Positions 1-8,995 of a stretch of DNA of 64,000 bases are shown here, one piece after another. Every line of letters starts with the position of its first letter. The stretch's first letter is position 1. Below the pieces are notes generated by a model that searched no databases, was not told the DNA's origin, and was given only the letters and a program-made list of their open reading frames with translations. Source of the stretch: Pseudonocardia parietis (GTDB lineage Bacteria; Actinomycetota; Actinomycetes; Mycobacteriales; Pseudonocardiaceae); the NCBI RefSeq assembly GCF_017876315.1, contig NZ_JAGINU010000001.1, positions 868,001 through 932,000 of the forward strand. The letters run 5' to 3'. A program made the position numbers and the translations under genes.

Positions 1-1383
1 CCGCCAACGACGGAACGCCGTCGCTCGGGCCAGCGCGTCGAGCAGAGCCTGTTCGCCGTGAGCCTGGCCGAGTGCGAGGAGCTCGCCGAGCTCGGTGCCC
101 AGGCGGGCCGATCCGGCTGCGACAGCACCGGTCAGGAACGCCTGCGCGGCGGGCCCGAGTGCGCAGAACGTCTTCTCGTCAGCGGTCTTCGGGCGGGCCG
201 CCCGAACCGGAGTCGTGGGGCGCGGCCCGCCGTAGTGGGCGTCGATCACCGACGCCTCGCCCGGCCCGACCAGGCGGTGCTCGGCCAACACCACCCCGGC
301 CCCGGCAACTGCGCCGACCCTGCCGCCGGGTGTGGCGGTGGACAGGATGGTGAGGCGGTCGGCGTGGGTGCGGACCTCGACCCGGGTGCCGATCGCGGTG
401 GTGGGGACCGAGTAGCGGGCCGACCCGAACCTCACGCAGGACAACCGGTCGACTTTGCGGATCACCGCCGGGCCGGTGATCCGAGGGCGCAGCGACGGGA
501 GCCCGCCCAAGACGTCGAGCTCGTGTTCGGCCAGCCGCTCAGCGGGGATCGCCGCGATCTCCGAGTGCGTCACCGCGTTGACCTCCGCGCACCACTGCTG
601 CGCTGCGGCGTTGGCCGCGGCCAGGTCGGGGCGTCCCGGCCCCCCGGTGTCCCCGGTGTCGAGGTCGACCAGGTCGCAGCCGATGATCAGGTCGGCTTTG
701 GCGTAGCCGACGAGGTTCTCCACGATGCCCTTGGACTCCGGATCGTTGCCGTGGCAGAAGTCCGGGCGGAACCGGTAGTGGCTGGCGAAGCGCACGTAGT
801 CCGGTGTCGGGACCACGAGGTCGGCGACCACGGCGGCCTTCAGACACCCCATCCGGTCGGCGAGCACGACCTTCGGGACCCCGCCGATGGTCTCGAAGCA
901 CTCGGCCAGCATGTTCAGGGTGGTCTCGGCGCGTTCGTCGACGGCGAAGCGGACGAACCGCACCCTCGACCAGGCCAGCACGGCGCAGAACACGTGCAGC
1001 CCGGCGATCACGCCCCAGTCGATGACCAGGTGCTCGCCCGGGGACCACACCGCCGGACGCCGCCCGCGGTGATGATCGCGGCGCCAGTCGGCCTTCGCTT
1101 GCGCGACGAGGCGGCGGAAGTTGCGCGCCGAGCCCTCGTAGCCCGCGGCGCGAGCATCGGGCAGCAGCCGCTTCGCCGAGATCCTGCCCTTGGTCTTCTC
1201 CACTCGCCCGGCGACCAGCTCGGCGACCGACTCATAGTTCCGGGAGCGTGGTTTGCGTTGCGGGACAACACCCCCCGCGTCATGACGCTCGATGACCCGA
1301 CGCACGGTCTTCGGTGTCGTGGCGCAGATCGCGGCCGCGCCGCGATAACTGCCGACATCCCGATAGGCCGAAATGATGTCCAT
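1..1383 (-). CDS. IS21-type transposase (IstA-like), 3' end beyond window
   Basis: 461 codons are open from an ATG at 1383 leftwards to the window edge with no stop, so the C-terminus lies outside. The N-terminus is a helix-turn-helix (MDIISAYRDVGSYRGAAAIC). It is followed by a DDE integrase core: VIDWGVIAG supplies the first Asp, VLADRMG the second and ESKGIVENLVGYAK the Glu. This order and spacing are those of IS21-family IstA, which cuts and joins transposon ends together with the IstB ATPase; IstB would lie further left, outside the window. A family of direct repeats sits just upstream of the start (1512-1576), as expected for an IS21 end. The reading frame is intact as far as visible. 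Confidence 0.85.
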   Translation of the reverse strand, partial: MDIISAYRDVGSYRGAAAICATTPKTVRRVIERHDAGGVVPQRKPRSRNYESVAELVAGRVEKTKGRISAKRLLPDARAAGYEGSARNFRRLVAQAKADWRRDHHRGRRPAVWSPGEHLVIDWGVIAGLHVFCAVLAWSRVRFVRFAVDERAETTLNMLAECFETIGGVPKVVLADRMGCLKAAVVADLVVPTPDYVRFASHYRFRPDFCHGNDPESKGIVENLVGYAKADLIIGCDLVDLDTGDTGGPGRPDLAAANAAAQQWCAEVNAVTHSEIAAIPAERLAEHELDVLGGLPSLRPRITGPAVIRKVDRLSCVRFGSARYSVPTTAIGTRVEVRTHADRLTILSTATPGGRVGAVAGAGVVLAEHRLVGPGEASVIDAHYGGPRPTTPVRAARPKTADEKTFCALGPAAQAFLTGAVAAGSARLGTELGELLALGQAHGEQALLDALARATAFRRWR

Positions 1384-1511
1384 CCGTTCCCTCGCAGACT
1401 TCAATGGGAGACCCCTGGGTGGTGCGGCGGCTGGCTTCGACAACCACCACCGTCACCGCCCAGGGCCTCAACCCGGCGTACGACACGACGAGGGACCGGG
1501 GACTTCTATCT

Positions 1512-1576
1512 GGCCACCAGCGGGGACCTCACAAGGCCACCCGCGGGGACCTGAACCTGGCCACCAGCGGGGACTT
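1512..1576. repeat. IS21-type terminal direct repeats
   Basis: Three copies of GGCCACCAGCGGGGACCT (one or two changes between copies) begin at 1512, 1535 and 1559, a spacing of 23-24 bp. A partial fourth copy starts near 1583. IS21 elements carry such multiple transposase-binding repeats near their ends, so the element probably ends shortly after this array. The exact terminus and target duplication are not evident. Confidence 0.6.
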
Positions 1577-1668
1577 TTTCATGGCCACGGACACTCGGCC
1601 GGCGGTTGTGCCGGCGACGGACCGAGGCACCATCATGATGGCAGTGCTGCCAGAAGAGCGGAGTTTGT

Positions 1669-2634
1669 GTGGACACCCGGGAGATATCAACGGAGGAACG
1701 CCTGGCACCGGGCGACCTCATCGCGACTCTTGCTGCCCAGACGCCGAACGTCGGGCTCAATCCGACGGAGTGGCCGGGGCTTACCCTCTACCGCTTCACC
1801 TCGACTTCGGCCCGGCAGTGGGACGATGTCGGTGCGCTCTCGATCTGCATGGTCGCGCAGGGGTGCAAAGTCGTCACGGTGGACGGCGTGCAGCACCGCT
1901 ACGACCCTTTTCACTACTTCGTGCTGCGGCGCCGGCTCCGTTTCGAGGTCGAGATCGTCTCAGCGAGCATCGAGAAGCCTTTCCTGTCTTTCGTGCTGCA
2001 GGTGGACCCGTCGATGGTCCGGCGGATCAGCGGCGACATGTTGGATCGGGCGGCCACCACGTTCCACCGCCCGCTGCCCGAGGACCAGCGCGACGCGTAC
2101 GTCTCACCGCTGGACCTCGACCTGCTCGGAGCCGCGTTGCGGTTCATCAAAGCCGTGGCCCACGGCTCGGATCGGCGGGTGCTGGCCCCGATCTACCTGC
2201 AGGAGATCGTCTACCGGGTGTTGCAGTCGCAGCAGTGCGACCGGTTGGTGGAGGCGGCCGCGCAGGACAGCGCCCGCAACCCGGTAGCTGACGTGATCCT
2301 CTTCGTCAGGGAGCGGATCGCCGAACCGCTCACGATCGCCGATCTGGCCGAGCACGTGAGCATGAGCCCCTCGACGTTCGCGCACCTGTTCCGCGACGTC
2401 ACCGGGATGTCGCCGTACCAGTTCGTGAAGCGGATGCGCCTCGACTACGCGCGGGGACTGCTGCTCGACGGCTCGCTTAACGCCAGCGAGGTGGCCAAGA
2501 GCGTGGGCTACTCGAGCCTGTCGGCCTTCATCACCGAGTTCAAGCGGCACTTCGGGGTGACGCCACGCGCCTACGCCGACGCCCAGCACGGCGCCGTGCC
2601 GTTCCGGGTCGACCGGGCGACCGCCCCCATCTGA
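1669..2634 (+). CDS. AraC-family transcriptional regulator with AraC_N-type domain
   Basis: 321 residues from a GTG preceded by GGAG at 1660-1663. The N-terminal two thirds resembles the cupin-like AraC_N domain. The C-terminal 100 residues hold two helix-turn-helices: LTIADLAEHVSMSPSTFAHL and NASEVAKSVGYSSLSAFITE, followed by the conserved GVTPRAY end. It is a predicted DNA-binding activator or repressor. It stands alone between the IS21 end and an empty 350-bp stretch, so its target is unclear; the leftward meta-pathway operon that ends at 2981 is convergent with it. A perfect 10-bp palindrome (CATCATGATG, 1631-1640) lies 29 bp before the start. Confidence 0.9.
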   Translation: MDTREISTEERLAPGDLIATLAAQTPNVGLNPTEWPGLTLYRFTSTSARQWDDVGALSICMVAQGCKVVTVDGVQHRYDPFHYFVLRRRLRFEVEIVSASIEKPFLSFVLQVDPSMVRRISGDMLDRAATTFHRPLPEDQRDAYVSPLDLDLLGAALRFIKAVAHGSDRRVLAPIYLQEIVYRVLQSQQCDRLVEAAAQDSARNPVADVILFVRERIAEPLTIADLAEHVSMSPSTFAHLFRDVTGMSPYQFVKRMRLDYARGLLLDGSLNASEVAKSVGYSSLSAFITEFKRHFGVTPRAYADAQHGAVPFRVDRATAPI

Positions 2635-2980
2635 CGGCTCGTCGGGCTGCCGGTCACGCCGGGGCCCGTGCCATGAAGATCCTCGAAGCCGTGCTCCGTC
2701 ACCATGCCTGTCAGGCGTGGAGCCTGAGGTCGGAATCGAACCGCCGTCCACAGGGATCACCGCGGTCTCGGTGGGGGCGGTCGACTACCTCTTGAAGGGC
2801 AGTGGCTGCGCTGAGCACGCGCACGCGCCCTCCCGGGCGGAGCAGAGCCTCGAACCTGGTCTGGGCAGCGGGTCAAGTACGAGCGGCGCGGGCTACCTCC
2901 TGGCGGCCGCCGAGCACGAACCACCGGGTGTCTGCTTCAGCGCGCAGCGTCGTCGTAGGTCATACAGGCCGGCTTGGGCG
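2635..2980. other. Intergenic stretch without a supported gene
   Basis: 346 bp between the AraC gene and the hydratase gene. A short hairpin-capable sequence (CAGGC-GTGGA-GCCTG, about 2712-2726) could be a terminator for the AraC gene but has no T-run. I see no coding region or RNA gene that can be defended. Confidence 0.5.
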
Positions 2981-3778
2981 CTAGGTTGACTCGTCGGTTG
3001 ACACGCGGATGGTGACTGCTCCGAGCCGGTCGAACTCGGCGCGGAAGACGTCGCCGGCAGCCAGCGGGACGGCGGCGTGCAGGGCACCGGTCATGACCAG
3101 GTGACCCGGTTCGAGGGCGATGCCGTGCTCACCGAGGACGTTGGCCAGCCAGGCGACGACGGCGACGGGGTCCCCGAGAGCGGCGGCACCGGCACCGGTG
3201 GCGATGAGCTCGCCGTTGCGGGTGAGCACCATGCCGGTCAGGCGGGTGTCGAACCCGTCGATCGGGACGGCGCGGCCCGAGGTGACCATCGCGCCGTTGG
3301 AGGCCAGGTCGGCGACGGTGTCGGCGAGCTTGATCCGCCAGTCGGCGATGCGGGAGTCGACGATCTCCATCGACGCCATCGCGCCGCTGATGGCCCGGCG
3401 GGCCCCGTCGAGGCTCACCCCGGGGCCCTGCAGCCGTTCGCCGAGCACGAAGACGATCTCGGCCTCCATCTTCGGGGAGATGAACCGATCGAGCGGGATG
3501 ACGTCCCCGTCGTCGTAGACGGTGGAGGCCAGAACGGGGCCGTAGTCAGGTGAGTCCACGCCGATCAGCTGCTGCATCGCCACCGAGGTCAGCCCGACCT
3601 TGTACCCGATGACGCGGTCGCCGTCGGCGAGCAGCAGGGGAACCAGCTCCCGCTGCACGGCGTAGCCGTCGGCCATCGTCAGGTCCGGCTCGGCATCGGT
3701 GAAGGCGGCGATCGGCTGCCGGGTGCGCCGGGCCTCGTACAGCGCCTTCGCCTTCATCCGGGCATCGGTCACGTGCAT
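2981..3778 (-). CDS. mhpD: 2-hydroxypenta-2,4-dienoate (2-keto-4-pentenoate) hydratase
   Basis: 265 residues, the usual length for the MhpD/HsaE/BphH hydratase branch of the fumarylacetoacetate-hydrolase-like superfamily. It adds water to 2-hydroxypenta-2,4-dienoate to give 4-hydroxy-2-oxovalerate, the substrate of the aldolase encoded next. PKMEAEIVFVLGERL carries the acidic metal ligands; IGYKVGLTS and the C-terminal GALHAAVPLAAGDVF are family hallmarks. The ATG is preceded by AGGAG. It is the last gene of a leftward operon, separated from the aldolase by 82 bp that contain three 12-bp repeats. Cytosolic. No frameshift or missing residue is seen. Confidence 0.93.
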   Translation of the reverse strand: MHVTDARMKAKALYEARRTRQPIAAFTDAEPDLTMADGYAVQRELVPLLLADGDRVIGYKVGLTSVAMQQLIGVDSPDYGPVLASTVYDDGDVIPLDRFISPKMEAEIVFVLGERLQGPGVSLDGARRAISGAMASMEIVDSRIADWRIKLADTVADLASNGAMVTSGRAVPIDGFDTRLTGMVLTRNGELIATGAGAAALGDPVAVVAWLANVLGEHGIALEPGHLVMTGALHAAVPLAAGDVFRAEFDRLGAVTIRVSTDEST

Positions 3779-3797
3779 GTGCGATGAGCTCCTGATC

Positions 3798-3833
3798 GTG
3801 TCGAGGGCCGTGCCGAGGGCCGTGTCGAGGGCT
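3798..3833. repeat. Three tandem 12-bp repeats
   Basis: GTGTCGAGGGCC is present three times head to tail (3798, 3810, 3822), with one change in each of the second and third copies. It fills much of the gap between the aldolase and hydratase genes. No function is evident. Confidence 0.7.
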
Positions 3834-3860
3834 GTGGCTGCACCCGGACGCCGGTGGGCG

Positions 3861-4910
3861 TCACGAGACGGCCGCGCCCGCCCGGTCCCGTTCGGCGGCG
3901 AGCCCGATGGCCACGTCGATGATCATGTCCTCCTGCCCGCCGACGTAGCCGAGCTCACCACAGCGACGGAGGATCTCGTGCGGCGGGACCTTGTACCGCT
4001 CCCCCGCCCGCTCCGCGTGCAGCAGGAACGACGAGTACACGCCTGCCCAGCCCTGCACGATCGCGTTGCGGTCCATCTTCGGCCAGCGGTGCAGGTACGG
4101 CCGGACGACGTCCTCGGCCGCGTCGAGCAGCGCCGACACGTCCAGCCCGGTCTCGATGCCGAGCCGGTCGAACACGGCTCCGAGCACCTCGGTCGGCGAG
4201 TTGCCCGACCCCGCTCCCAGCGCGCACAGCGACCCGTCGATGTACCGCACACCGGACTCGTAGGCGATCACCGAGTTCGCGACGCCGAGGCTGACGTTCT
4301 GGTGCCCGTGATAGCCGACCCAGGCCTCGTCGCCGACCTCGGCCACCAGCGCCTCGAACCGCGCCCGCGCCTCGTGCATCATCAACGCGCCCGCCGAGTC
4401 GGTCACGTACGGCGTCTGGCAGCCGGCGTCGACCATGATCCGGGCCTGCTTCGCCAGGTTCTCCGGCGAGGTCCGGTGCGCCATCATCAGGAAACCGACC
4501 GTCTCCATGCCCAGCTCCCGGGCCACCCCGAAGTGCTGCGGCGACACGTCGGCCTCGGTGCAGTGCGTCGCCACCCGCACCATCTCCGCGCCGGCGTCGT
4601 GGGCCCGGCGCAGGTCGTCGGCGGTGCCGATGCCGGGGACCAGCAGGACGGCGATCTTCGCCTGCCGGGCCTCCTCCCGCGCCGCCGCGATCAACGTCAT
4701 CTCGTCGGTCAGCGAGAACCCGTAGTTGAACGACGACCCGCCGACCCCGTCGCCGTGCGAGACCTCGACGACCTCCACCCCGGCCCGGTCCAGCGCCCGC
4801 ACGGTGTCCCGCACCTGCTGCTCGGTGAACTGGTGGGCCATCGCGTGGCTGCCGTCGCGCAGCGTCGTGTCGGTGATGCGGACGTCGTGCGTGATCTCCG
4901 GGCGGGTCAT
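3861..4910 (-). CDS. dmpG: 4-hydroxy-2-oxovalerate aldolase
   Basis: 349 residues from ATG at 4910. This is the DmpG/HsaF-type aldolase of the HMGL-like TIM-barrel family, which splits 4-hydroxy-2-oxovalerate into pyruvate and acetaldehyde. [12 protein letters not shown] near the N-terminus gives the catalytic Arg-Asp pair, and [11 protein letters not shown] the metal-binding His residues. The C-terminal part (about residues 290-349) matches the communication domain that channels acetaldehyde to the dehydrogenase. The start overlaps the acetaldehyde dehydrogenase stop in an ATGA, so translation is probably coupled, fitting the known aldolase-dehydrogenase complex. The frame stays open upstream, but homology and the overlap fix the start. 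Confidence 0.95.
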   Translation of the reverse strand: MTRPEITHDVRITDTTLRDGSHAMAHQFTEQQVRDTVRALDRAGVEVVEVSHGDGVGGSSFNYGFSLTDEMTLIAAAREEARQAKIAVLLVPGIGTADDLRRAHDAGAEMVRVATHCTEADVSPQHFGVARELGMETVGFLMMAHRTSPENLAKQARIMVDAGCQTPYVTDSAGALMMHEARARFEALVAEVGDEAWVGYHGHQNVSLGVANSVIAYESGVRYIDGSLCALGAGSGNSPTEVLGAVFDRLGIETGLDVSALLDAAEDVVRPYLHRWPKMDRNAIVQGWAGVYSSFLLHAERAGERYKVPPHEILRRCGELGYVGGQEDMIIDVAIGLAAERDRAGAAVS

Positions 4911-5821
4911 GCCGCTGCTCCCTGCTTCGCCTGTGCCATCAGCTCGCCCACCCGGGCGGCGGCCGCCGTCATGATGTCGAGGTTGCCGGCGTACTCCGGC
5001 AGGTAGTCGCCGTTGCCCTTGACCTCGAGGAAGATCGCGACACGGCCGTTGCCGCCCCACGCGTCCTGCGGGTCGTCGAACTGCGGCTCCGCCCGCAGCG
5101 TGTAGCCGGGCACGTACTCCTGCACGTCGGCGACCATCTCGTGGATCGACCGCGTGATCGCCGCCTGGTCGGCATCGGCCCCGATCGCGCAGAACACCGT
5201 GTCCCGCATGATCATCGGCGGCTCGACGGGGTTCAGGATGATGATCGCCTTGCCCCTGGCCGCGCCGCCGACCTCCTCGACGGCACGCGCCGTGGTCTCG
5301 GTGAACTCGTCGATGTTCGCCCTGGTCCCGGGCCCCGCACCGCGCGAGGCCACCGACGCGACGATCTCGGCGTAGGGCACCGGGGTCACCCGCGACACCG
5401 CGTGGACCATCGGGATCGTCGCCTGCCCGCCGCACGTGATCATCGAGACGTTCGGGGCGGCGATGTGCTGCGCCCCGTTCACCGGGGGCGACACCATCGG
5501 CCCCAGATGCGCCGGCGTGAGGTCGACGGCCTGGATGCCGGCCTCCGCGTAGCGCGGCGCGTTCGCGATGTGCGCCTTCGCCGATGTCGCCTCGAACACG
5601 ATCTGCGGCAGCCGGTCCTGGCGCAGCAGCCAGTCGACGCCCTCGGCGGACGCGGTGACGCCGAGCGTGCGAGCGCGCGCGAGGCCGTCGGACTCCACCA
5701 CCCCGACCATGTACTCGACCTCGATCGCCGCGCTGCGCTGCAGCTTTGCCAGCAGGTCGGTACCGATGTTGCCCGGTCCGACGATCGCGGCCGTCACCTT
5801 CCGCACGATTCCGTTGGCCAT
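4907..5821 (-). CDS. dmpF: Acetaldehyde dehydrogenase (acylating)
   Basis: 304 residues, standard length for the DmpF/MhpF/HsaG family. It oxidises acetaldehyde to acetyl-CoA with NAD and CoA, completing the lower meta-cleavage route. [13 protein letters not shown] is the nucleotide-binding loop and [12 protein letters not shown] holds the catalytic cysteine. First gene of the leftward operon dehydrogenase-aldolase-hydratase. Only 38 bp separate its ATG from the ATG of the divergent IclR gene, so promoter and operator elements must be packed into or overlap the two coding starts. No extradiol dioxygenase is in this operon; ring cleavage must come from another module. Confidence 0.95.
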   Translation of the reverse strand: MANGIVRKVTAAIVGPGNIGTDLLAKLQRSAAIEVEYMVGVVESDGLARARTLGVTASAEGVDWLLRQDRLPQIVFEATSAKAHIANAPRYAEAGIQAVDLTPAHLGPMVSPPVNGAQHIAAPNVSMITCGGQATIPMVHAVSRVTPVPYAEIVASVASRGAGPGTRANIDEFTETTARAVEEVGGAARGKAIIILNPVEPPMIMRDTVFCAIGADADQAAITRSIHEMVADVQEYVPGYTLRAEPQFDDPQDAWGGNGRVAIFLEVKGNGDYLPEYAGNLDIMTAAAARVGELMAQAKQGAAA

Positions 5822-5859
5822 GGATGGACTCTGGCAGCGCGTGGCGCGACGATGAAGGA

Positions 5860-6636
5860 ATGCGTTCCACTCACCGAGACGATGGGCCGAACACGGTCAT
5901 TGGCCGCGCGTTCACCCTGCTCACGGCCTTTCGGGCCGGAGATCAGGAGCTGACGCTCGCGGAGCTGTGCCGGCGAACCGGCATCAACAAACCCACAGCG
6001 CATCGGTTGCTGCGCGAGCTCGCCCAGTGGAACGTCATCGAGCAGACCCCGGGCGGCATCCGGCTCGGCATGGCGCTGTTCGAGCTCGGGCAGCTCGCTC
6101 CGCGCCAGCGCGGGCTTCGTGAGGCGGCAGCGCCCTTCCTCGCCGATCTCTTCGAAGCCACCCGCGAGACCGTGCACTTGGCCGTCCCGGAAGACATCGA
6201 GGTGGTCTATGTTCAGAAACTCGAAGGACGCGGCAGCCCGACGGTCGGCTCCCGCATCGGCGGCCGTATGCCGGCCTACTGCACCGGTGTCGGTAAGGCG
6301 ATGCTCGCGTACGCCCCTCCGGGGCGGCTTGCCGCCGTGGTCGAGGCCGGTCTGCGCCGGCGAACACCCCGGACCGTGATCGCCCCCGGCCTGCTCGAGC
6401 GAGAACTCGCCAGGATCCGCGAGCTGGGCGTTGCCGTGGAGCACGAGGAATCCACCCTTGGCATCGCGTGCGTGGCAGCTCCAGTCCTCGACGCTGGCGG
6501 CATCGCCGTCGCTGGGGTGTCCATCACCGGGCGAGCGCACCTCGACACCGCACGCCTCGCCCCCGCCGTTCGCACCGCCGCACTCGGCATATCGCGTGCA
6601 CTCGGCAACGGCTACTTGTCGAGCCCGCACCCGTAG
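5860..6636 (+). CDS. IclR-family regulator of the meta-pathway operon
   Basis: 258 residues from the ATG at 5860, preceded by AAGGA; an upstream in-frame extension would run into the divergent gene and adds no family sequence. The N-terminal winged helix is [20 protein letters not shown]. The C-terminal effector domain shows the usual IclR features: [16 protein letters not shown], and [19 protein letters not shown] near the end. Divergent placement 38 bp from the acetaldehyde dehydrogenase gene makes it the likely local regulator of the hydratase/aldolase/dehydrogenase operon, probably responding to a pathway intermediate (inference). Confidence 0.92.
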   Translation: MRSTHRDDGPNTVIGRAFTLLTAFRAGDQELTLAELCRRTGINKPTAHRLLRELAQWNVIEQTPGGIRLGMALFELGQLAPRQRGLREAAAPFLADLFEATRETVHLAVPEDIEVVYVQKLEGRGSPTVGSRIGGRMPAYCTGVGKAMLAYAPPGRLAAVVEAGLRRRTPRTVIAPGLLERELARIRELGVAVEHEESTLGIACVAAPVLDAGGIAVAGVSITGRAHLDTARLAPAVRTAALGISRALGNGYLSSPHP

Positions 6637-6864
6637 CGCGCCACTGAGGCTGCCGGTCGCCCACCCAGCGCTGACGGAGATGAGGCTCCGGCCTAGTACG
6701 GGTGGATCATCGGTGGCCGGCAGGGCGCTGTCGGGTCACCACCGCGATCGGGGCCAAGACCTGGCCAGCCATATCGCCATCGCCCCGAGTAGTCCGTCTC
6801 GCCGCGTTCTCAGGCACGCCGTGCAGCCCGGGCAGCAGGACACGTAGGGGTGCTTTCGGCCTAG
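6637..6864. other. Intergenic stretch without a supported gene
   Basis: Spacer between the IclR gene and the transposase remnant. Reading frames on both strands show no recognisable family and no good ribosome-binding site. It probably belongs to the degraded end of the following element. Confidence 0.4.
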
Positions 6865-7314
6865 TTGCTGCAACGGCCGTTCGGCGGTCTCTGCGATGAT
6901 CACGGTCGTGGTGGTGGATCGCGGCTCACCCTCGTTGCCACCACCTGCTTCCCGCTCGCTGTGCGGCTGCATGACCGGGTGGCGGGCGTTTGGCTGGCGG
7001 AACCACGGGTGCGGATGCGCCGGTACGTGTCCGGGTTGGTCGCGGGGCTGGAGCGCAAGAACGGCTGGACACTGGCCGAACACGTTGGTGAGGGCTCGCC
7101 GGACGGGATGCAGCGGCTTCTGCGCTGGGGGGACTGAGACGTCGATGGGCTGCGCGACGACGTGCGCGATCACGTCGTGGACCAGCTCGGAGATCCGGGC
7201 GCGGTGTTGATCCTGGATGACACCGGGTTCGTGAAGAAGGGCGCCCGAAAGGCCAGCAGTTGGCATGTCGCCGCTCCCAGACCCGGGCGGGCCGTTCACA
7301 CACCACCACTTTGA
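6865..7314 (+). pseudogene. IS701-type transposase remnant with in-frame stop
   Basis: The frame reads an N-terminal region typical of IS701-family DDE transposases: RMRRYVSGLVAGLERKNGWT, AEHVGEGSPDGMQRLL, then after a TGA at 7135-7137 HVVDQLGDPGAVLILDDTGF and VKKG. The family normally has Trp where the TGA stands (TGG to TGA), so this is a nonsense mutation. Similarity stops soon after the first catalytic Asp (LDDTG), and the remaining two thirds of the protein is missing. It is therefore dead both by a stop and by truncation. The neighbouring 7315-7630 stretch shows no gene. Confidence 0.75.
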
Positions 7315-7630
7315 TCCACGCGCCGGGACGTCGCAGGTCCTGGCGGGAGAGGCCGAGTCATGGATTGCCCACCAGTCACCTGCACCGGTAACGGACGTCC
7401 CGATCCGCCCCCGCCGCCGCAACCACCGAGGCCGGGCGTGACCCCCGGGCTGATCTAGCGCACACCCACCGACCAGCGACGACATCGGACGCGTGCCCTT
7501 CGGTCCGGTGCCGCGGCCCGACGGCGGCGGCGCTGCGAGTCGACCAGCGCCGCCGCCGACAACGACACCGACGACATGTGATTGATCAGGAATCGGAGCA
7601 GCCGCTCCCAGGCGTACTCGGGGGTACGCA

Positions 7631-8098
7631 ATGCCAGCACAGGTACCACGGCCGCGCCCGCTGCGACCGGCCCAGACCGGGGATGCAGACCCGGTCGCCG
7701 GTCCCCGACGAACACGACCAGAGCGCACCGCGCCGGCTGCGCTGCCGGATCTGGATGTGCGGTTGCACGCGCCGCTGGCCGAGGTCGTGATCGTGCGGGT
7801 CGCGGGCACGCTCGACGAGCACAGCACCGCGTTGCTGGCCCAACGGGTCGGTCCACAGTTCGAACGCGCCGCCCATGTTGTGCTCGACCTCAGCGAGGTG
7901 AACCTGCGACGGTGCGGGGTGCGGCTCCTGCTCGATCTGCACCGCCACGCGATCACCCGCGGCGCGCGCCTGCACATCGCCGACGATGAGTGCGGCGCGG
8001 CGGCTGCCTTACTGTGCGCGGCCGGGCTGGATCGGGTGCTCGACCTGGTCTCGTCCGTGGACGCGCTCGTCGCGCTGATCGCGCCGCGGCCCTGCTGA
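7631..8098 (+). CDS. STAS-domain protein (anti-sigma factor antagonist-like), atypical
   Basis: 155 residues from an ATG at 7631. About 45 basic, low-complexity residues precede a STAS domain (from LDVRLHAPLAEVVIVRVAGT onwards). STAS anti-anti-sigma factors bind anti-sigma kinases and are switched by phosphorylation of a Ser/Thr after the hallmark DLS motif. Here the hallmark region reads VVLDLSEVNLRRCGVRLLL: the usual Asp-Ser-Ser is replaced by Arg-Arg-Cys, so the canonical phosphorylation site is absent. No anti-sigma partner is adjacent. The flanks are degraded mobile DNA, so the true start is uncertain and the gene may be a captured fragment. Confidence 0.65.
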   Translation: MPAQVPRPRPLRPAQTGDADPVAGPRRTRPERTAPAALPDLDVRLHAPLAEVVIVRVAGTLDEHSTALLAQRVGPQFERAAHVVLDLSEVNLRRCGVRLLLDLHRHAITRGARLHIADDECGAAAALLCAAGLDRVLDLVSSVDALVALIAPRPC

Positions 8099-8389
8099 CC
8101 GACAGGCGCAGCGCCGCGGCAGCTTGAACTCCGTCCCCGATTTGATCAGCAGGATCGAGTGGCGGTCAAAGAGACAGGTCACCAGGAACGACGCCTGTCG
8201 ACGATCCCCAATCGGAGTACCCCCGCTTCCCCGCGGGCAAGGCCGTTGGTCGTGCCGTTCCTCGGATGTCGAGAAGCGACCGTCTGTCGACGATCATGAC
8301 CCGCACCGAGGACCCGCAGGTGGCGAGTGTCGGTAACTCGCGTCGCGAATCAACGACGACAAACCTCACCGCGGCGCTATTGTCGACCG
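8099..8389. other. Intergenic region, possible left flank of the transposon
   Basis: 291 bp with no gene. CTGTCGACGATC occurs twice (8195-8206 and 8284-8295) and TGTCGAGAAGCG begins at 8259. These start with TGTCGA, as does the reverse complement of the last bases of the right-end array near 13510, but I could not find the 16-bp right-end repeat here. The left boundary of the element is unproven. Confidence 0.35.
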
Positions 8390-8995
8390 ATGTTGATCGG
8401 GTACGCGCGGGTGTCGACCGCGGAGCAGAACCCCGCGCACCAGGTCGACGCGCTGCACCGCGCCGGCGTCGCGGCCGACGACGTGCACCTCGACCACGCC
8501 TCGGGGGCGAAGGCGTCGCGCCCGCAGCTGGACCTGGTGCTGCGGCTGCTCCGGGCCGGGGACTCCCTGGTGATCACACGGCTGGACCGGCTGGGCCGCT
8601 CGGTGCTGCACCTGGTCACCCTCGGCGCGCAGCTGCGCGAGCGCGGGATCGGGCTGCGCGTCATCGAGCAGGGCATCGACACCTCGACCGCGGAGGGCCG
8701 GGCGATGTTCGGGATGCTGTCGGTGCTCGCCGAGCTGCAGCGCGAGCTGATCGTGGCCAACACCCGCGACGGACTGGCCGCCGCCCGCGCCCGCGGGCGC
8801 AACGGTGGGCGCCGCCCGAAGCTCACTGCGGCGCAGGCCGCGCACGCCCAGCAGCTCTACGACGGCGGCGAGCACACCGTCGCGCAGATCGCGGCGCTGC
8901 TGGGAGTAGCGCGCACGACGGTGTACGGGCACCTCAACCGCGCCGCGCCGCAGCCTGGGGCCGGGCCGGTGGCCCGGATAGGCTCACCGTCGTGA
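8390..8995 (+). CDS. Serine recombinase (resolvase/invertase family)
   Basis: 201 residues from ATG at 8390. The N-terminal catalytic domain starts MLIGYARVSTAEQN, with the nucleophilic Ser in YARVS, and continues with DSLVITRLDRLGRS and the AMFGMLSVLAELQRELI helix. A C-terminal helix-turn-helix (HTVAQIAALLGVARTTVYGH) binds the res site. Length and layout are those of transposon resolvases (TnpR/TniR), which resolve cointegrates. It overlaps the next gene by GTGA. It lies 0.8 kb upstream of the TniA/TniB-like pair, as tniR accompanies tniABQ in Tn5053/Tn402-type transposons, although gene order differs here. Confidence 0.9.
   Translation: MLIGYARVSTAEQNPAHQVDALHRAGVAADDVHLDHASGAKASRPQLDLVLRLLRAGDSLVITRLDRLGRSVLHLVTLGAQLRERGIGLRVIEQGIDTSTAEGRAMFGMLSVLAELQRELIVANTRDGLAAARARGRNGGRRPKLTAAQAAHAQQLYDGGEHTVAQIAALLGVARTTVYGHLNRAAPQPGAGPVARIGSPS

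Noticed and set aside
58-1554. Long rightward open frame over the IS21 transposase gene
   Set aside because: It is the antisense shadow of a high-GC gene; the opposite strand encodes a clear DDE transposase and the frame has no family features.
2717-2800. tRNA-like T-arm (GGTTCGATTCC) on the minus strand followed by CCA, with a possible anticodon-like loop about 70 bases upstream
   Set aside because: The T-stem has a mismatch, no acceptor 5' strand pairs with the 3' strand, and no D-arm can be drawn. Selenocysteine-tRNA and ordinary tRNA layouts were both tried and failed.
2717-2989. Rightward frame containing VSVGAVDYLLKGSG, similar to the end of response-regulator receiver domains
   Set aside because: Only about ten residues match, without any phosphorylation-site region or the rest of the domain.
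3861-5870. A single 669-residue leftward protein spanning dehydrogenase and aldolase
   Set aside because: The frame only reads the dehydrogenase region out of register; the aldolase starts at 4910 by homology and ATGA overlap.
8195-8295. Repeated CTGTCGACGATC as the left end of the transposon
   Set aside because: It does not match the CTGACATCTCATGCGG right-end repeats, and only two copies 89 bp apart exist, so I do not call it an end.
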